Source of the DNA: Herbaspirillum sp. LeCh32-8
Lineage (GTDB): Bacteria; Pseudomonadota; Gammaproteobacteria; Burkholderiales; Burkholderiaceae_D
Assembly (NCBI RefSeq): GCF_017814915.1
Contig: NZ_JAGIPZ010000002.1
Location: forward strand, 155,084-219,083
Length of the DNA stretch: 64,000 bases
Direction of reading: 5' to 3'
Shown here: piece by piece, positions 16,943 through 26,788 of the stretch
Layout: every line of letters starts with the position of its first letter
How positions within the stretch are numbered: position 1 is the first letter of the stretch
Notes under the pieces: model-generated
What the model saw: only the letters and a program-made list of their open reading frames with translations
The model's database searches: none
What the model was told of the DNA's origin: nothing
Program-made: the position numbers and the translations under genes

Positions 16943-17149
16943 ATGAAGATCAACAAACTGCTGGCCGCCGTACTCGTTGCCGCCTTCGCCATGCCCGTGA
17001 TGGCCCAGCCCGCACCGGCCGCCGCTCCTGCCGCCGAAGCGCCTGCCGCCAAGCCAGCCAAGCACAAGAAGCACAAGAAGCACGCCAAGAAGGCGAAGAA
17101 GCACAAGAAGCACGCCAAGAAGGCCGCAGCTCCTGCTGCCGGCGCCTGA
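16943..17149 (+). CDS. Exported Lys/His/Ala-rich small protein with internal repeats
   Basis: A 68-residue protein. Residues 1-21 form a signal peptide ending in VMA. The mature region begins with Gln and Pro-Ala-rich sequence and then carries about 30 residues of Lys, His and Ala in repeated units such as KHKKHAKKA, seen twice. At DNA level this corresponds to near-identical direct repeats between about 17060 and 17130. GAGG lies upstream of the ATG. The mature protein would be strongly basic. Similar peptides appear in Oxalobacteraceae and Burkholderiales without assigned function; cell-envelope, polyanion or metal binding are guesses. Confidence 0.75.
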   Translation: MKINKLLAAVLVAAFAMPVMAQPAPAAAPAAEAPAAKPAKHKKHKKHAKKAKKHKKHAKKAAAPAAGA

Positions 17150-17267
17150 TCGGATCGACAGCGCCGGCTCGCGCCGGTCGCTGCACGTATTACCGGAAGG
17201 GGAGGCCGGCGCTGTTAAGGGCCGCGGGCGCAAAGCAGCGCGCCCTGCGGGGACCGCCTTCCCTGTA

Positions 17268-17298
17268 ACCCATCGGACATGTCCGATGGGTTTTTTTT
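17268..17298 (+). terminator. Intrinsic terminator after the Lys-rich peptide gene
   Basis: A perfect palindrome, ACCCATCGGACATGTCCGATGGGT, read as stem ACCCATCGGAC/GTCCGATGGGT with an AT loop, is followed by a run of eight T. Confidence 0.9.
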
Positions 17299-17395
17299 CG
17301 TCCTTTTTCGGCAGTCTTCACGTTCGTTGGATGATGTCTGGCGGGCAACGTCCCGCAAGCTGCCGGGCGGGCTGCTTATGGCGCGCAGTATCACG

Positions 17396-17401
17396 TATAA
17401 T
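17396..17401 (+). promoter_or_regulatory. Probable -10 element of the alaS promoter
   Basis: A perfect TATAAT 50 bases before the alaS start. A convincing -35 was not found at 16-18 bases. The transcript would start near 17408. Confidence 0.45.
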
Positions 17402-17450
17402 CGTCGGTTCGCAATCATTTTTTGCACCGTCTATTACCTAGTCTTCGAAC

Positions 17451-20075
17451 ATGAACTCAGCCGAAATTCGCGATAAGTTTCTGAAATTCTTTGAATCCCA
17501 AGGACACACCATCGTCCGGTCGTCCAGCCTGGTTCCCGGCAACGATCCGACCCTGCTGTTCACCAACTCCGGCATGGTTCAGTTCAAGGACGTGTTCCTG
17601 GGCACGGACAAGCGCAACTACGTGCGCGCCACCTCGGTGCAGCGCTGCCTGCGCGCCGGCGGCAAGCACAACGACCTGGAAAACGTGGGTTACACCGCGC
17701 GCCACCACACCTTCTTCGAAATGCTGGGCAACTGGTCCTTCGGCGACTACTTCAAGCGCGATTCGCTGAAGTGGGCCTGGGAGCTCTTGACCAAGGTCTA
17801 CGGCCTGCCGGCCGAGAAGCTCTGGGCTACCGTCTACGAAACCGACGATGAAGCCTACGACATCTGGACCAAGGAAATCGGCGTGCCGCCCGAGCGCGTG
17901 GTGCGCATCGGCGACAACAAGGGCGCGCCGTACGCGTCCGACAACTTCTGGCAGATGGCCGAGACCGGCCCCTGCGGCCCCTGTTCCGAAATCTTCTACG
18001 ACCACGGCCCGGACGTCTGGGGCGGCCCCCCGGGCAGCCCGGACGCCGACGGCGACCGCTATATCGAGATCTGGAACAACGTGTTTATGCAGTTTGACCG
18101 CCAGCTCGACCCCGCCACCGGCCAATACACGCTGACCCCGCTGCCGGCCCCCTGTGTCGACACCGGCATGGGCCTGGAGCGCCTGGCCGCAATCCTGCAG
18201 CACGTGCACAGCAACTATGAGATCGACCTGTTCCAGGCGCTGATCAAGGCCGCCGCGCGCGAGACCGGCGTCACCGACCTGGCCAACAATTCGCTGAAGG
18301 TCATCGCCGACCACATCCGCGCGACTTCCTTCCTGATCGTCGACGGCGTGATCCCCGGCAACGAAGGCCGCGGTTACGTCCTGCGCCGCATCATCCGCCG
18401 CGCGCTGCGCCACGGCCACAAGCTGGGCCAGACCAAGCCGTTCTTCTACAAGCTGGTCAAGGACCTGGTCGAACAGATGGGCGCCGCCTATCCGGAGCTG
18501 CCGGAAGCCGCCCAGCGCGTCGAGATGGTGCTCAAGCAGGAAGAAGAACGTTTCGGCGAGACGCTGGAACACGGCATGAAGATCCTGGAAGCCGCGCTGG
18601 CCGCCAACACCGGCAAGCTGGACGGCGAAACCGCCTTCACCCTGTACGACACCTATGGCTTCCCGCTGGACCTGACCGCTGACATCTGTCGCGAGCGCAA
18701 CGTCGAGCTGGACGAAGCCGGCTTCAACGCCGCCATGGAACGCCAGAAGAGCGCCGCGCGCGCCGCCGGCAAGTTCAAGATGGCGGCCGCCATCGAATAC
18801 ACCGGCGACAAGACCAGGTTCGTCGGCTATGAAGCGCTGGCGCAAGAAGCCAAGGTGGTTGCGCTGTACGTGGCCGGTTCACCGGTGCAGAAGGTCGAGG
18901 CCGGCCAGGACGCCATCGTGGTGCTGGACACCACCCCGTTCTACGCCGAATCGGGCGGCCAGAGCGGTGATGCCGGCGCGCTGGAAGCAGTCGGCGGCCT
19001 GTTCGCCGTGGCCGATACCCACAAGATCCAAGCCGACGTGTTCGGCCACCACGGCCAGCTGATCAAGGGCAGCCTGTCCGTGGGCGACACCGTGCAAGCC
19101 AAGGTTGACGCCGACCAGCGCGCGCGCACCATGCGCAACCATTCGGCTACCCACCTGATGCACAAGGCCCTGCGCGAAGTGCTGGGCGTGCACGTGGCTC
19201 AGAAGGGTTCGCTGGTCGACGCCGACAAGACCCGTTTCGACTTCAGCCACAACGCGCCGATGACCGCCGAGGAAATCCGTCGCGTGGAAGACATCGTCAA
19301 CCGTGAAGTGCTGGCCAACGTGGCCACCGGCGCCAAGCTGATGGGCTACGACGACGCAATCGCCGCCGGCGCCATGGCGCTGTTCGGCGAGAAGTACGGC
19401 GACGAGGTGCGCGTGCTGTCGATCGGCACCTCCACCGAACTGTGCGGCGGCACCCACGTCGAACGCACCGGCGACATCGGCCTGTTCAAGATCGTCTCCG
19501 AAGGCGGCGTCGCCGCCGGCATCCGCCGCGTCGAAGCCGTCACCGGTGAAGGCGCGCTGGCGCTGGTGCAGTCGTTGTCCTCGCGCGTGGCCGAAGCCGC
19601 TGCCGCATTGAAGACCCAGCCCGAAGAACTGCTGCCGCGTATCGGCCAGGTGCAAGACCAGGTCCGTGCGCTGGAAAAGGAACTGGCCGCGCTGAAGTCC
19701 AAGCTGGCCTCCAGCCAGGGCGACGAACTGGTGACCCAGGCCGTCGACATCAAGGGCCTCAAGGTGCTGGCCGCGACTCTGGAAGGCGCTGACGTCGCTA
19801 CCCTGCGCGAGACCATGGACAAGCTGAAAGACAAGCTCAAGACCGCGGCCATCGTGCTGGCCTCGGTCAAGGACGGCAAGGTCAGCCTGATCGCCGGCGT
19901 CACCGCCGACGCCACTTCCAAGGTCAAGGCCGGCGAGCTGGTGAACTTCGTGGCCCAGCAGGTGGGCGGCAAGGGCGGCGGCCGTCCCGACATGGCGCAA
20001 GCCGGCGGCACCGAGCCGGCCGGCCTGCCGGGCGCGCTCCAGGGCGTGGCCGACTGGGTGGGCGCCAAGCTCTGA
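17451..20075 (+). CDS. alaS: Alanyl-tRNA synthetase
   Basis: An 874-residue class II synthetase, near the 876 residues of E. coli AlaRS. The N-terminal catalytic domain contains [16 protein letters not shown] and [32 protein letters not shown]. The editing domain follows, with [17 protein letters not shown] and [13 protein letters not shown], which supply the zinc-binding His and Cys residues. The C-terminal C-Ala domain ends with [15 protein letters not shown], as in the family. The gene is preceded by a terminator and its own promoter and is followed 49 bases later by a NUDIX gene on the same strand. Confidence 0.98.
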   Translation: MNSAEIRDKFLKFFESQGHTIVRSSSLVPGNDPTLLFTNSGMVQFKDVFLGTDKRNYVRATSVQRCLRAGGKHNDLENVGYTARHHTFFEMLGNWSFGDYFKRDSLKWAWELLTKVYGLPAEKLWATVYETDDEAYDIWTKEIGVPPERVVRIGDNKGAPYASDNFWQMAETGPCGPCSEIFYDHGPDVWGGPPGSPDADGDRYIEIWNNVFMQFDRQLDPATGQYTLTPLPAPCVDTGMGLERLAAILQHVHSNYEIDLFQALIKAAARETGVTDLANNSLKVIADHIRATSFLIVDGVIPGNEGRGYVLRRIIRRALRHGHKLGQTKPFFYKLVKDLVEQMGAAYPELPEAAQRVEMVLKQEEERFGETLEHGMKILEAALAANTGKLDGETAFTLYDTYGFPLDLTADICRERNVELDEAGFNAAMERQKSAARAAGKFKMAAAIEYTGDKTRFVGYEALAQEAKVVALYVAGSPVQKVEAGQDAIVVLDTTPFYAESGGQSGDAGALEAVGGLFAVADTHKIQADVFGHHGQLIKGSLSVGDTVQAKVDADQRARTMRNHSATHLMHKALREVLGVHVAQKGSLVDADKTRFDFSHNAPMTAEEIRRVEDIVNREVLANVATGAKLMGYDDAIAAGAMALFGEKYGDEVRVLSIGTSTELCGGTHVERTGDIGLFKIVSEGGVAAGIRRVEAVTGEGALALVQSLSSRVAEAAAALKTQPEELLPRIGQVQDQVRALEKELAALKSKLASSQGDELVTQAVDIKGLKVLAATLEGADVATLRETMDKLKDKLKTAAIVLASVKDGKVSLIAGVTADATSKVKAGELVNFVAQQVGGKGGGRPDMAQAGGTEPAGLPGALQGVADWVGAKL

Positions 20076-20123
20076 TCGTCATTCACTGATCCGCAATCCC
20101 ATCAACAGGCCACGGAGAGCCCG

Positions 20124-20678
20124 ATGAGCGATTTCAAGTTTTGCCCGGTCTGCGCAACTTCCCTGGAGTTGCGCGCCGACGAAGGGGAGGCCGGCAAGCT
20201 GCGCCTGGCTTGCCCCGACGGTCACTGGACCCATTGGGACAATCCCCTGCCGGTGCTGGCCGGGCTGGTTGAAATCGACGGCAAGATGCTCACGGCGCGT
20301 AACGCGGCGTGGGCCGAAGGCCGCTTCGCGCTGATCACCGGTTTCATGGAGCGCGGCGAGACGCCGGAAGAAGGCATCGCCCGCGAGCTGAAGGAAGAGA
20401 CTGACCTCGACGCGCAGCACATCGAGCTGATCGGCGTCTACGAATTCATCCGCAAGAATGAGCTGATCATCGCCTACTACGTCAAGGCGACCGGCGCCAT
20501 CAAGCTGTCGCCGGAGCTGGTGGAATACCGCCTGTCCGACCCGGCCGACCTGCGCCCTTGGCCGGCCGGCACCGGCCATGCAGTGGCGGACTGGATGCGC
20601 GCGCGCAAGCTGCCGGTGCAGTACGTTGAATTTGCCGGATCCAGCACGCCGATCGAGACGCCTCACGTCGCAAAATAA
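20124..20678 (+). CDS. NUDIX hydrolase with N-terminal zinc-ribbon-like segment
   Basis: A 184-residue protein. The N-terminus has the pair CPVC (residues 7-10) and a later Cys before DGHWTHWDNP, resembling the short zinc-ribbon of NudC-like proteins. The NUDIX box is at about residues 73-95, reading GFMERGETPEEGIARELKEE, with the catalytic R-E-x2-E-E residues intact. The usual Gly just after the box, in the xGU position, is Asp here. The substrate is unknown; nucleoside diphosphate derivatives are usual for the family. It lies 49 bases downstream of alaS and may be cotranscribed. Confidence 0.85.
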   Translation: MSDFKFCPVCATSLELRADEGEAGKLRLACPDGHWTHWDNPLPVLAGLVEIDGKMLTARNAAWAEGRFALITGFMERGETPEEGIARELKEETDLDAQHIELIGVYEFIRKNELIIAYYVKATGAIKLSPELVEYRLSDPADLRPWPAGTGHAVADWMRARKLPVQYVEFAGSSTPIETPHVAK

Positions 20679-20848
20679 GTGAATATCCGATCTGATTTTT
20701 CTTGGTCGGATGTCAATTGTCGAAGCGCCAAATTATTGCTTCTGCACAAGCTTAGTGCGGCGAATACAACATATCTTGTGCGACGCATCAACTCGGCACA
20801 TCTTTGCAGTAAAATCGTTTTCGTTGTGTTCCATTTTGAGTCGAAGTA

Positions 20849-21085
20849 ATGGCCATTGAATTTCACCGGGAACTGGATGCGCGCGGTTTGAACTGTCCGC
20901 TACCTATCCTCAAGACCAAGAAGGCGTTGGCCGATATGGCGAGCGGCCAGATCCTCCGGGTCACCGCCACCGATACCGGTTCGGTGCGCGATTTCCAGGC
21001 ATTTGCCAAGCAGACCGGCAACGATCTTCTTGAGCAGTCGCAAAACGACGAGCACGAGTTCATCTTCTTCATGAAGCGCAAGTGA
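20849..21085 (+). CDS. tusA: TusA-like sulfurtransferase
   Basis: A 78-residue protein of the TusA/SirA family. The catalytic Cys16 lies in the CPxP motif (DARGLNCPLPILKTKKAL). Family members carry persulfide sulfur to partners for thiolation of tRNA uridine 34 or for molybdenum cofactor synthesis. The two-layer alpha/beta fold and total length match E. coli TusA (81 residues). No tusBCD genes are present nearby. A convergent terminator pair separates it from the next gene. Confidence 0.9.
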   Translation: MAIEFHRELDARGLNCPLPILKTKKALADMASGQILRVTATDTGSVRDFQAFAKQTGNDLLEQSQNDEHEFIFFMKRK

Positions 21086-21162
21086 CGCCGTTGTCGCCGG
21101 TGCGAATGATGCTGTAGTGCAAGTGCAGCAAATTACGTCGGCTCCCGCGACCCGCTGTCTTA

Positions 21163-21190
21163 AAAAAGCCCGCAGATGCGGGCTTTTTTG
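21163..21190. terminator. Bidirectional terminator between tusA and the convergent GltB-like gene
   Basis: The stem AAGCCCGCA/TGCGGGCTT is extended by A-T pairs and has T-runs on both strands. It terminates tusA from the left and the GltB-like gene from the right. Confidence 0.9.
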
Positions 21191-21228
21191 TTGCGCGGAA
21201 GAATTGTCGGGGCGGTGTGCTCCGCGGC

Positions 21229-22824
21229 TCAGAATTCCGGGTGGAAGCTTTCCGCGCGGGCGATCGGCCAGAATTTCTCGTAGACCTGATAGCGATAGTT
21301 GCCATCCACCAGGTCGTTGGGTTCCAGATACTTCAGCACATTGGACATCAGCTGGATCTCGTGGTCGTTGATACGACGCACGATGTGGTGCGGGCGCAGC
21401 GCCGAGGTATGCGGCAGGCCGGCTGCCTGCACCAGTTCCTGCAGCGCGTGCAGTGTGCTCTGGTGGAAGCGGTAGACGCGCTCGGCCTTGTCCGGCACCA
21501 CCAGCGCGCGGGCGCGGTGGGCATTTTGCGTGGCCACGCCGGTGGGGCAGCGGTCGGTATGGCAGCTCTGCGACTGGATGCAGCCCAGCGCGAACATGAA
21601 GCCGCGCGCCGAATTGCACCAGTCCGCGCCCAGTGCCAGCGTGCGCGCCAGGTCGAAGGCGGTGACGATCTTGCCGCCGGCGCCGATCTTCACCTTGTCG
21701 CGCAGGCCGATGCCCACCAGGGTGTTGTGCACCATCAGCAAGCCTTCCTGCAACGGCATGCCCACGTGGTCGACGAATTCCAGGGGCGCGGCGCCGGTGC
21801 CGCCTTCGGAACCGTCCACGGTGATGAAGTCAGGCACGATGCCGGTTTTCAGCATGGCCTTGGCGATGCCGAAGAATTCCCACGGGTGGCCGATGCACAT
21901 CTTGATGCCCACAGGCTTGCCGCCGCTGCGCGTGCGCAGTTTCTCAATGAATTCCAGCAGGCCGATCGGGGTCGAGAACGAGGAATGCACCGCCGGCGAG
22001 ATGCAGTCGATGCCCATCGGGATGCCGCGCGTCTCGGAGATCTCCGGGGTGATCTTGGCGGCCGGCAGCACGCCGCCGTGACCGGGTTTGGCGCCTTGCG
22101 AGAGCTTCACCTCGATCATCTTGATCTGCGGCGCCTGGGCCTGGGCGGCGAATTTTTCTTCATCGAAGCTGCCGTCCGCATTGCGGCAGCCGAAGTAGCC
22201 TGACGCCACCTGCCACACCAGATCGCCGCCGAACTCGCGGTGGTAGGCCGAGACCGAGCCCTCGCCGGTGTCGTGCGCGAAGTTGCCTTTCTTGGCGCCG
22301 TGGTTCAGGGCGCGGATCGCATTGGCCGAGAGCGAGCCGAAGCTCATCGCGGAGATGTTGAATACCGACATCGAATACGGCTGGGCCCGGTCCTCGCCGA
22401 CGGTCACGCGGAAATCATGGCTGGCGATCTTGGTGGGCGAGAGCGAGTGGCCGATCCATTCGTGGCCGCCTTGCTGCATGTCCAGTTCTGTGCCGAAGGG
22501 CCGGCTGTCCACATCGGCCTTGGCGCGCTGGTAGACGATGCTGCGCTTCTTGCGCGAAAACGGCCGGCCGTCCATCTCGCCTTCGAAGAAGTATTGGCGG
22601 ATCTCGGGACGGATCGATTCGAACATGAAGCGGAAATGTCCGATCAGCGGATAGTTGCGCAGCACCGCGTGGCGGCGCTGCACCAGGTCGCGGATGCCGA
22701 TGACGGACAGCGCCAGCGGGATCAGCGCCCATCCCCAGCTGATGAATTGGCCCGCGGCCAGCAGGATCAGCGCGGCGGTCAGGATGATGACCGACCAGAA
22801 CACGAAATAACGGTTTGCCCACAT
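21229..22824 (-). CDS. Membrane-anchored GltB-like FMN-binding glutamate synthase family protein
   Basis: A 531-residue protein related to the FMN and iron-sulfur half of glutamate synthase large subunit. Two hydrophobic helices at residues about 5-22 and 27-45 precede the soluble barrel. Typical barrel segments are present: MSFGSLSANAIRALNHGAKKG, DTGEGSVSAYHRE, LSQGAKPGHGGVLPA, and DGSEGGTGAAPLEF. Cys415, Cys421 and Cys426 form C-x5-C-x4-C, the [3Fe-4S] ligand pattern of GltB. The N-terminal glutamine amidotransferase and the C-terminal domains of true GltB are missing, so it cannot draw ammonia from glutamine by itself. The start at 22824 is favoured by the membrane segment, with no strong Shine-Dalgarno. 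The reaction it catalyses is unknown. Confidence 0.85.
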   Translation of the reverse strand: MWANRYFVFWSVIILTAALILLAAGQFISWGWALIPLALSVIGIRDLVQRRHAVLRNYPLIGHFRFMFESIRPEIRQYFFEGEMDGRPFSRKKRSIVYQRAKADVDSRPFGTELDMQQGGHEWIGHSLSPTKIASHDFRVTVGEDRAQPYSMSVFNISAMSFGSLSANAIRALNHGAKKGNFAHDTGEGSVSAYHREFGGDLVWQVASGYFGCRNADGSFDEEKFAAQAQAPQIKMIEVKLSQGAKPGHGGVLPAAKITPEISETRGIPMGIDCISPAVHSSFSTPIGLLEFIEKLRTRSGGKPVGIKMCIGHPWEFFGIAKAMLKTGIVPDFITVDGSEGGTGAAPLEFVDHVGMPLQEGLLMVHNTLVGIGLRDKVKIGAGGKIVTAFDLARTLALGADWCNSARGFMFALGCIQSQSCHTDRCPTGVATQNAHRARALVVPDKAERVYRFHQSTLHALQELVQAAGLPHTSALRPHHIVRRINDHEIQLMSNVLKYLEPNDLVDGNYRYQVYEKFWPIARAESFHPEF

Positions 22825-23133
22825 GGTGAAAAGTCCGCTTGTTGTCGTTGTATATCGTTGTGGCGCCGAGACGCTCCGGCTTGGCTGCGCCTGGCAAGAA
22901 GTTTTCAGAATTCTAACGCTGCCGCCGAGCTGTCGAGTGGGTCGAACTGAGGGGTCTTTACCTGCGATTTGCCCGGACGGAGCCATCAGGTACAGCTGCA
23001 GGCGCGAAAAGCGGGTCAGTGGCATCGTTATTGCTTGAGTGGATTCAACAATAAAGCCGCCCCAAGACGAGGGCGGCCCGACCATGTCACCCATCACACC
23101 CGCCGCGGGGAAGAGACGCGCGAAGTACTACTT
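22825..23133. other. 309-base divergent region between GltB-like and GGDEF-EAL genes
   Basis: The region likely holds two divergent promoters. On the minus strand, TAGAAT lies at 22910-22915 with TCGACA 15 bases upstream, a candidate for the GltB-like gene. A GC hairpin (GCCGCCC/GGGCGGC near 23055-23076) lies upstream of the GGDEF-EAL start. No gene was seen. Confidence 0.4.
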
Positions 23134-25278
23134 ATGAAAACAGCAGCATCACCGGCCTATCAGGACGGGCAGGCGCCGGCCGTGCATTCCATCGTGCGTC
23201 CGCCGCGCCTGCTTGAGACCCTGCTGGCCAATCTGGACGGCGTGGTTTATCGCTGCCGCGACGACGCGCAGTGGAGCATGGAGTTCGTCAGCGAAGGTTG
23301 CCTGGAACTGACCGGCTACCTGCCCGAAGACCTTCTGCTGAACCAGCGGCTGTCCTTCGACGAGCTGATTCACGCGGACGACCGCGCCATGGTGCGCGCC
23401 CACGTGGCCGACTGCCTGAGCGAGAAACGTCGCATCGACATCGAATACCGCATCGTGCGCGTGGATGGCCAGTCGCGCTGGGTGTGGAGTCGCGGCGTGG
23501 GCATCTACGGCGCCGGCGGCAAGGTGGAGGCGATCGAGGGTTTCCTGCAGGACGTGACCGAGCGCAAGGAGGCCGCGCAGGCGCTGCAGGAGGCCGAGCG
23601 GCGCTATCGCAGCATCTTCGAGAACGCCATCGAGGGCGTGTTCCAGACCACGCCGGACGGCACCTACATCGCCGTTAATCCGGCGCTGGCGCGCATCTAT
23701 GGCTACCGCTCGCCTGAGGACCTGATCGTCGGCTTGCGCGACATCAGCCACCAGCTCTACGTCGAACCCGAACGGCGCGGCGAGTTCATGCGGCTGATGG
23801 AAGAGCGCGGCGTGGTGTCCAACTTCGAGTCGCGGGTGTACCGGCGCGACGGCGACATCATCTGGATCTCCGAGAACGCCCGCGCCGTGTGCGACGAGAC
23901 GGGCAAGCTGGTGTGCTACGAGGGCACGGTGGAGACCATCACCGAGCGCAAGCAGTACGAGGCCGAGATGCGTCACCAGGCCACGCACGACGCCCTGACC
24001 GGGCTGCCCAACCGCAACATGCTGCACGACCACCTGCAGCGCGCTATCGGCGCCACGCGCCAGAAGGGCGGGCTGACCGCGGTGGCCTTCGTCGACCTCG
24101 ACCAGTTCAAGTTCATCAACGACAGCCTGGGGCACCAGGTCGGCGACGAATTGCTCAAGACAGTGGCGCAGCGCCTGCAGTCCTGCCTGCGCGACACCGA
24201 CATGGTGGCGCGCCAGGGCGGCGACGAATTCGTGCTGGTGCTGCAGAACCAGACCGGCGAGGCCGGCATCGCCGAGGTCATGCAGCGCATCCTGGCGGCG
24301 GTGTCGCGGCCATGGCAAGCCGGCGAGCGTGAATTCCACATCACCTCCAGCATCGGCGTGAGCCGCTATCCGGCCGACGGCCGTGATGTCGAGACCTTAC
24401 TCAAGAACGCCGATTCAGCGATGTACAAGGCCAAAGAGCAGGGGCGCAACAACTTCCAGTTCTTCGCGCCTTGGATGGACACCCAGGTCAGCAACCGCCT
24501 GGAAATGCTGATCAGCCTGCGTCGCGCGCTGGATCAGCAGGAGTTCAGGCTGTTCTACCAGCCCAAGCTGAGCCTGAAGGATGGCCGCATCGTCGGCGCC
24601 GAGGCGCTCATCCGCTGGGAGTCGCCCGAGCAGGGCATGATTTCCCCGGACCGATTCATTCCGTTCGCCGAGGAGGCCGGACTGATCGTGCCCATCGGTG
24701 AATGGGTGCTGCGCAGCGCCTGCAGCCAGAACAAGGCCTGGCAGCAGGCCGGCTTGCCGCCGATTCCGGTGGCGGTGAACCTGTCGCCGCGCCAGATGAA
24801 CCAGGCCCTGCCCGATTTTGTGGCGGATGTGCTGGCGCAGAGCGGGTTGTCGGCGGCTTGGCTTGAGCTGGAGATCACTGAAAACGTTGTCATGAAGGAT
24901 GCCGAGAAGACCGTGGCCACGCTGCACACCTTGAAGCGGCTGGGCCTGCGCATCTCGGTGGACGACTTCGGCACGGGTTACTCCAGCCTGTCCTACCTGC
25001 GCCGTTTCCCGGTGGACGCGCTCAAGATCGACAAGTCCTTCGTGCGCGACATCGCGCGCGACGCCGACAGCGCCGCCATCGTCAAGGCCGTGATCTCGCT
25101 GGCGCACATTCTCAACCTGCGGGTGATCGCCGAAGGCGTGGAAGACGAGGAGCAGCATGCTTTCCTGAGGGAAAACGGCTGCGACGAAGTACAGGGTTAT
25201 TATTTTGGCAAGCCCATGAGCGTGGCCGACTTCACCGAGCGCCTGCAGCGCGAGTCGCAACGTCCGGCCGGCGACTGA
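23134..25278 (+). CDS. PAS-PAS-GGDEF-EAL bifunctional c-di-GMP protein
   Basis: A 714-residue soluble protein. Two PAS domains with PAC motifs occupy residues about 20-150 and 155-275, ending in DVTERKEAAQ and TITERKQYEAE. The GGDEF domain at residues about 285-450 keeps the intact catalytic motif GGDEF near residue 362, and an RxxD inhibitory site five residues before it (RDTD then MVARQ). The EAL domain (residues about 460-705) has EALIRWE, DDFGTGYSSLSYLRRF and AEGVED with the metal-binding acidic residues intact. Both cyclase and phosphodiesterase activities are therefore possible. The ATG at 23134 is chosen over the longer frame because the PAS region begins soon after it. It is an orphan with no target operon adjacent. 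Confidence 0.93.
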   Translation: MKTAASPAYQDGQAPAVHSIVRPPRLLETLLANLDGVVYRCRDDAQWSMEFVSEGCLELTGYLPEDLLLNQRLSFDELIHADDRAMVRAHVADCLSEKRRIDIEYRIVRVDGQSRWVWSRGVGIYGAGGKVEAIEGFLQDVTERKEAAQALQEAERRYRSIFENAIEGVFQTTPDGTYIAVNPALARIYGYRSPEDLIVGLRDISHQLYVEPERRGEFMRLMEERGVVSNFESRVYRRDGDIIWISENARAVCDETGKLVCYEGTVETITERKQYEAEMRHQATHDALTGLPNRNMLHDHLQRAIGATRQKGGLTAVAFVDLDQFKFINDSLGHQVGDELLKTVAQRLQSCLRDTDMVARQGGDEFVLVLQNQTGEAGIAEVMQRILAAVSRPWQAGEREFHITSSIGVSRYPADGRDVETLLKNADSAMYKAKEQGRNNFQFFAPWMDTQVSNRLEMLISLRRALDQQEFRLFYQPKLSLKDGRIVGAEALIRWESPEQGMISPDRFIPFAEEAGLIVPIGEWVLRSACSQNKAWQQAGLPPIPVAVNLSPRQMNQALPDFVADVLAQSGLSAAWLELEITENVVMKDAEKTVATLHTLKRLGLRISVDDFGTGYSSLSYLRRFPVDALKIDKSFVRDIARDADSAAIVKAVISLAHILNLRVIAEGVEDEEQHAFLRENGCDEVQGYYFGKPMSVADFTERLQRESQRPAGD

Positions 25279-25726
25279 CGCTGAGCTGACATGGCTGCGC
25301 AAATAATTGTCTGAGGGCCGCAACAGCCTCCAACCCCGGAAATCTTTGTGCTAAACTCCGCGCAGTACTTTTTATGCCTTGCGCCCCGACCGCCGCAACC
25401 CTTGCGGCAAACAACGGCTCCATGACGCAAGGCCGGTAATTGACAAGGTGCAGATCGGCCGTCCGCAGCTCCGCGACATGACGGCTTTGCGAAGGTGCGC
25501 TATCCACGCACCGCCGATTTGACCAAGTCTTAATTTCCAGCGCATCCAATCTCCTAAAAATCGGGCACCGGAAAGCAGCGCCAATCGCATTACGCAAGCG
25601 CAGCTGATTCGCCGCACCCGGCGCATGATCGCCATGTACAGGCGCATCCATGCCGGACCGGGTACAGGCTACAAACAAGCTACAAGCCGAACTTTTGTTT
25701 AACAACAAGACGCACAAGAGTCGTAC
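25279..25726. other. 448-base gap before scpB
   Basis: No gene was found. An extended -10 like element (TG-C-TAAACT, 25349-25357) lies near the left end and could give scpB a leader of about 360 bases. A small CCGCAA/TTGCGG hairpin near 25393-25408 has no T-run. The open frames here look like noise. Confidence 0.4.
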
Positions 25727-26788
25727 ATGAATATTGCTGAGGCCAAGAAAGTCCTCGAAACTGCACTGCTTTGCACGCATGAGCCCTTATCGATCAATGA
25801 CCTGAAGAAGCTGTACGTCGATCCCGAGAGCGAACAGGTCAGCGAGATCACGGGCGACAACATCCGCCAGATGCTCGAAGAGCTGCGCGAGGAATGGGTC
25901 GACAAGGGGGTGGAAGTGGTCAGCCTGTCCACCGGCTGGCGTTTCCAGAGCCGCCGGGAGATGAAGGTCTATCTGGAGCGCCTGAACCCGGAGAAGCCGC
26001 CGAAATACACGCGCGCCACGCTGGAAACCCTGGCCATCATCGCTTACCGCCAGCCGGTTACGCGCGGCGACATCGAAGAGATCCGCGGCGTCGCGGTGAA
26101 TTCGCAGACCATCAAGATGCTGGAAGAGCGCGGCTGGATCGAATCGATCGGCCATCGTGACGTGCCGGGGCGCCCGGCGTTGTTTGCCACCACCCGCAAG
26201 TTCTTGGACGACCTGGGACTGAGCTCGCTGGAAGAATTGCCGCCGCTGCAGTCGGTCGGCGGTGAAGCCGCCGTCCAGGGCGCACTACTCGAGCTGCAGG
26301 CGCTGGAAGGCGGCGCGGCCGCGCTGGAGGCCGCGGTAGGCGAGCTGACCGCAGGCGAAGAGGCGGATGGCCAGCTGGAACTGGCCGAGGCGGATGCCGG
26401 AGAAGTGGCAGACGATGCCACCGGCGCCCAGGCCGAACACGAGGAGGCGCACAGCGCCGCCTCCGAAGAGCAAGTCATGAGCACCGATGCCGCCGAACAG
26501 GCGGCCGAGGGCGAAGAACAAACCGATGCCGCCGGGGTGCAATCCGATGCGGCGCACGCGGACGGTGCGCAAGCCGATGGGGAAGCGGTGGCGCACGGCG
26601 AAGACGCTTCTGAAGAAGCGCAAGAACCTTTTGCACAAGACGTTGCCGTAACTGGCACAGACGCCCAAGAGACCGCCGAAGAAGCGACGGGCGAGCACAT
26701 CGACACCACCGACGACCAGGCCGCAGAGGGTAAAGACAAAGCCGAGCCGGGTCTGAACCATCACGATTCGAAGAATGAAACCAACTAG
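25727..26788 (+). CDS. scpB: Segregation and condensation protein B with a long acidic C-terminal extension
   Basis: A 353-residue protein. Its first ~180 residues are the ScpB core of two winged-helix domains, with [45 protein letters not shown] and [25 protein letters not shown]. ScpB joins ScpA and SMC in chromosome condensation. The family usually ends near residue 190-220. Here an additional ~170 residues follow, rich in Ala, Glu, Asp, Gln and Gly and nearly free of hydrophobic residues. The ATG at 25727 directly precedes the conserved helix. The stop lies 14 bases inside rluB, whose N-terminus is strongly basic. scpA is not adjacent in this window. Confidence 0.93.
   Translation: MNIAEAKKVLETALLCTHEPLSINDLKKLYVDPESEQVSEITGDNIRQMLEELREEWVDKGVEVVSLSTGWRFQSRREMKVYLERLNPEKPPKYTRATLETLAIIAYRQPVTRGDIEEIRGVAVNSQTIKMLEERGWIESIGHRDVPGRPALFATTRKFLDDLGLSSLEELPPLQSVGGEAAVQGALLELQALEGGAAALEAAVGELTAGEEADGQLELAEADAGEVADDATGAQAEHEEAHSAASEEQVMSTDAAEQAAEGEEQTDAAGVQSDAAHADGAQADGEAVAHGEDASEEAQEPFAQDVAVTGTDAQETAEEATGEHIDTTDDQAAEGKDKAEPGLNHHDSKNETN

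Larger units (their letters stand above)
17150..17450. other. 301-base gap before alaS
   Basis: The gap holds the terminator at 17268-17298 and the alaS promoter region. No further gene was seen. Confidence 0.5.
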
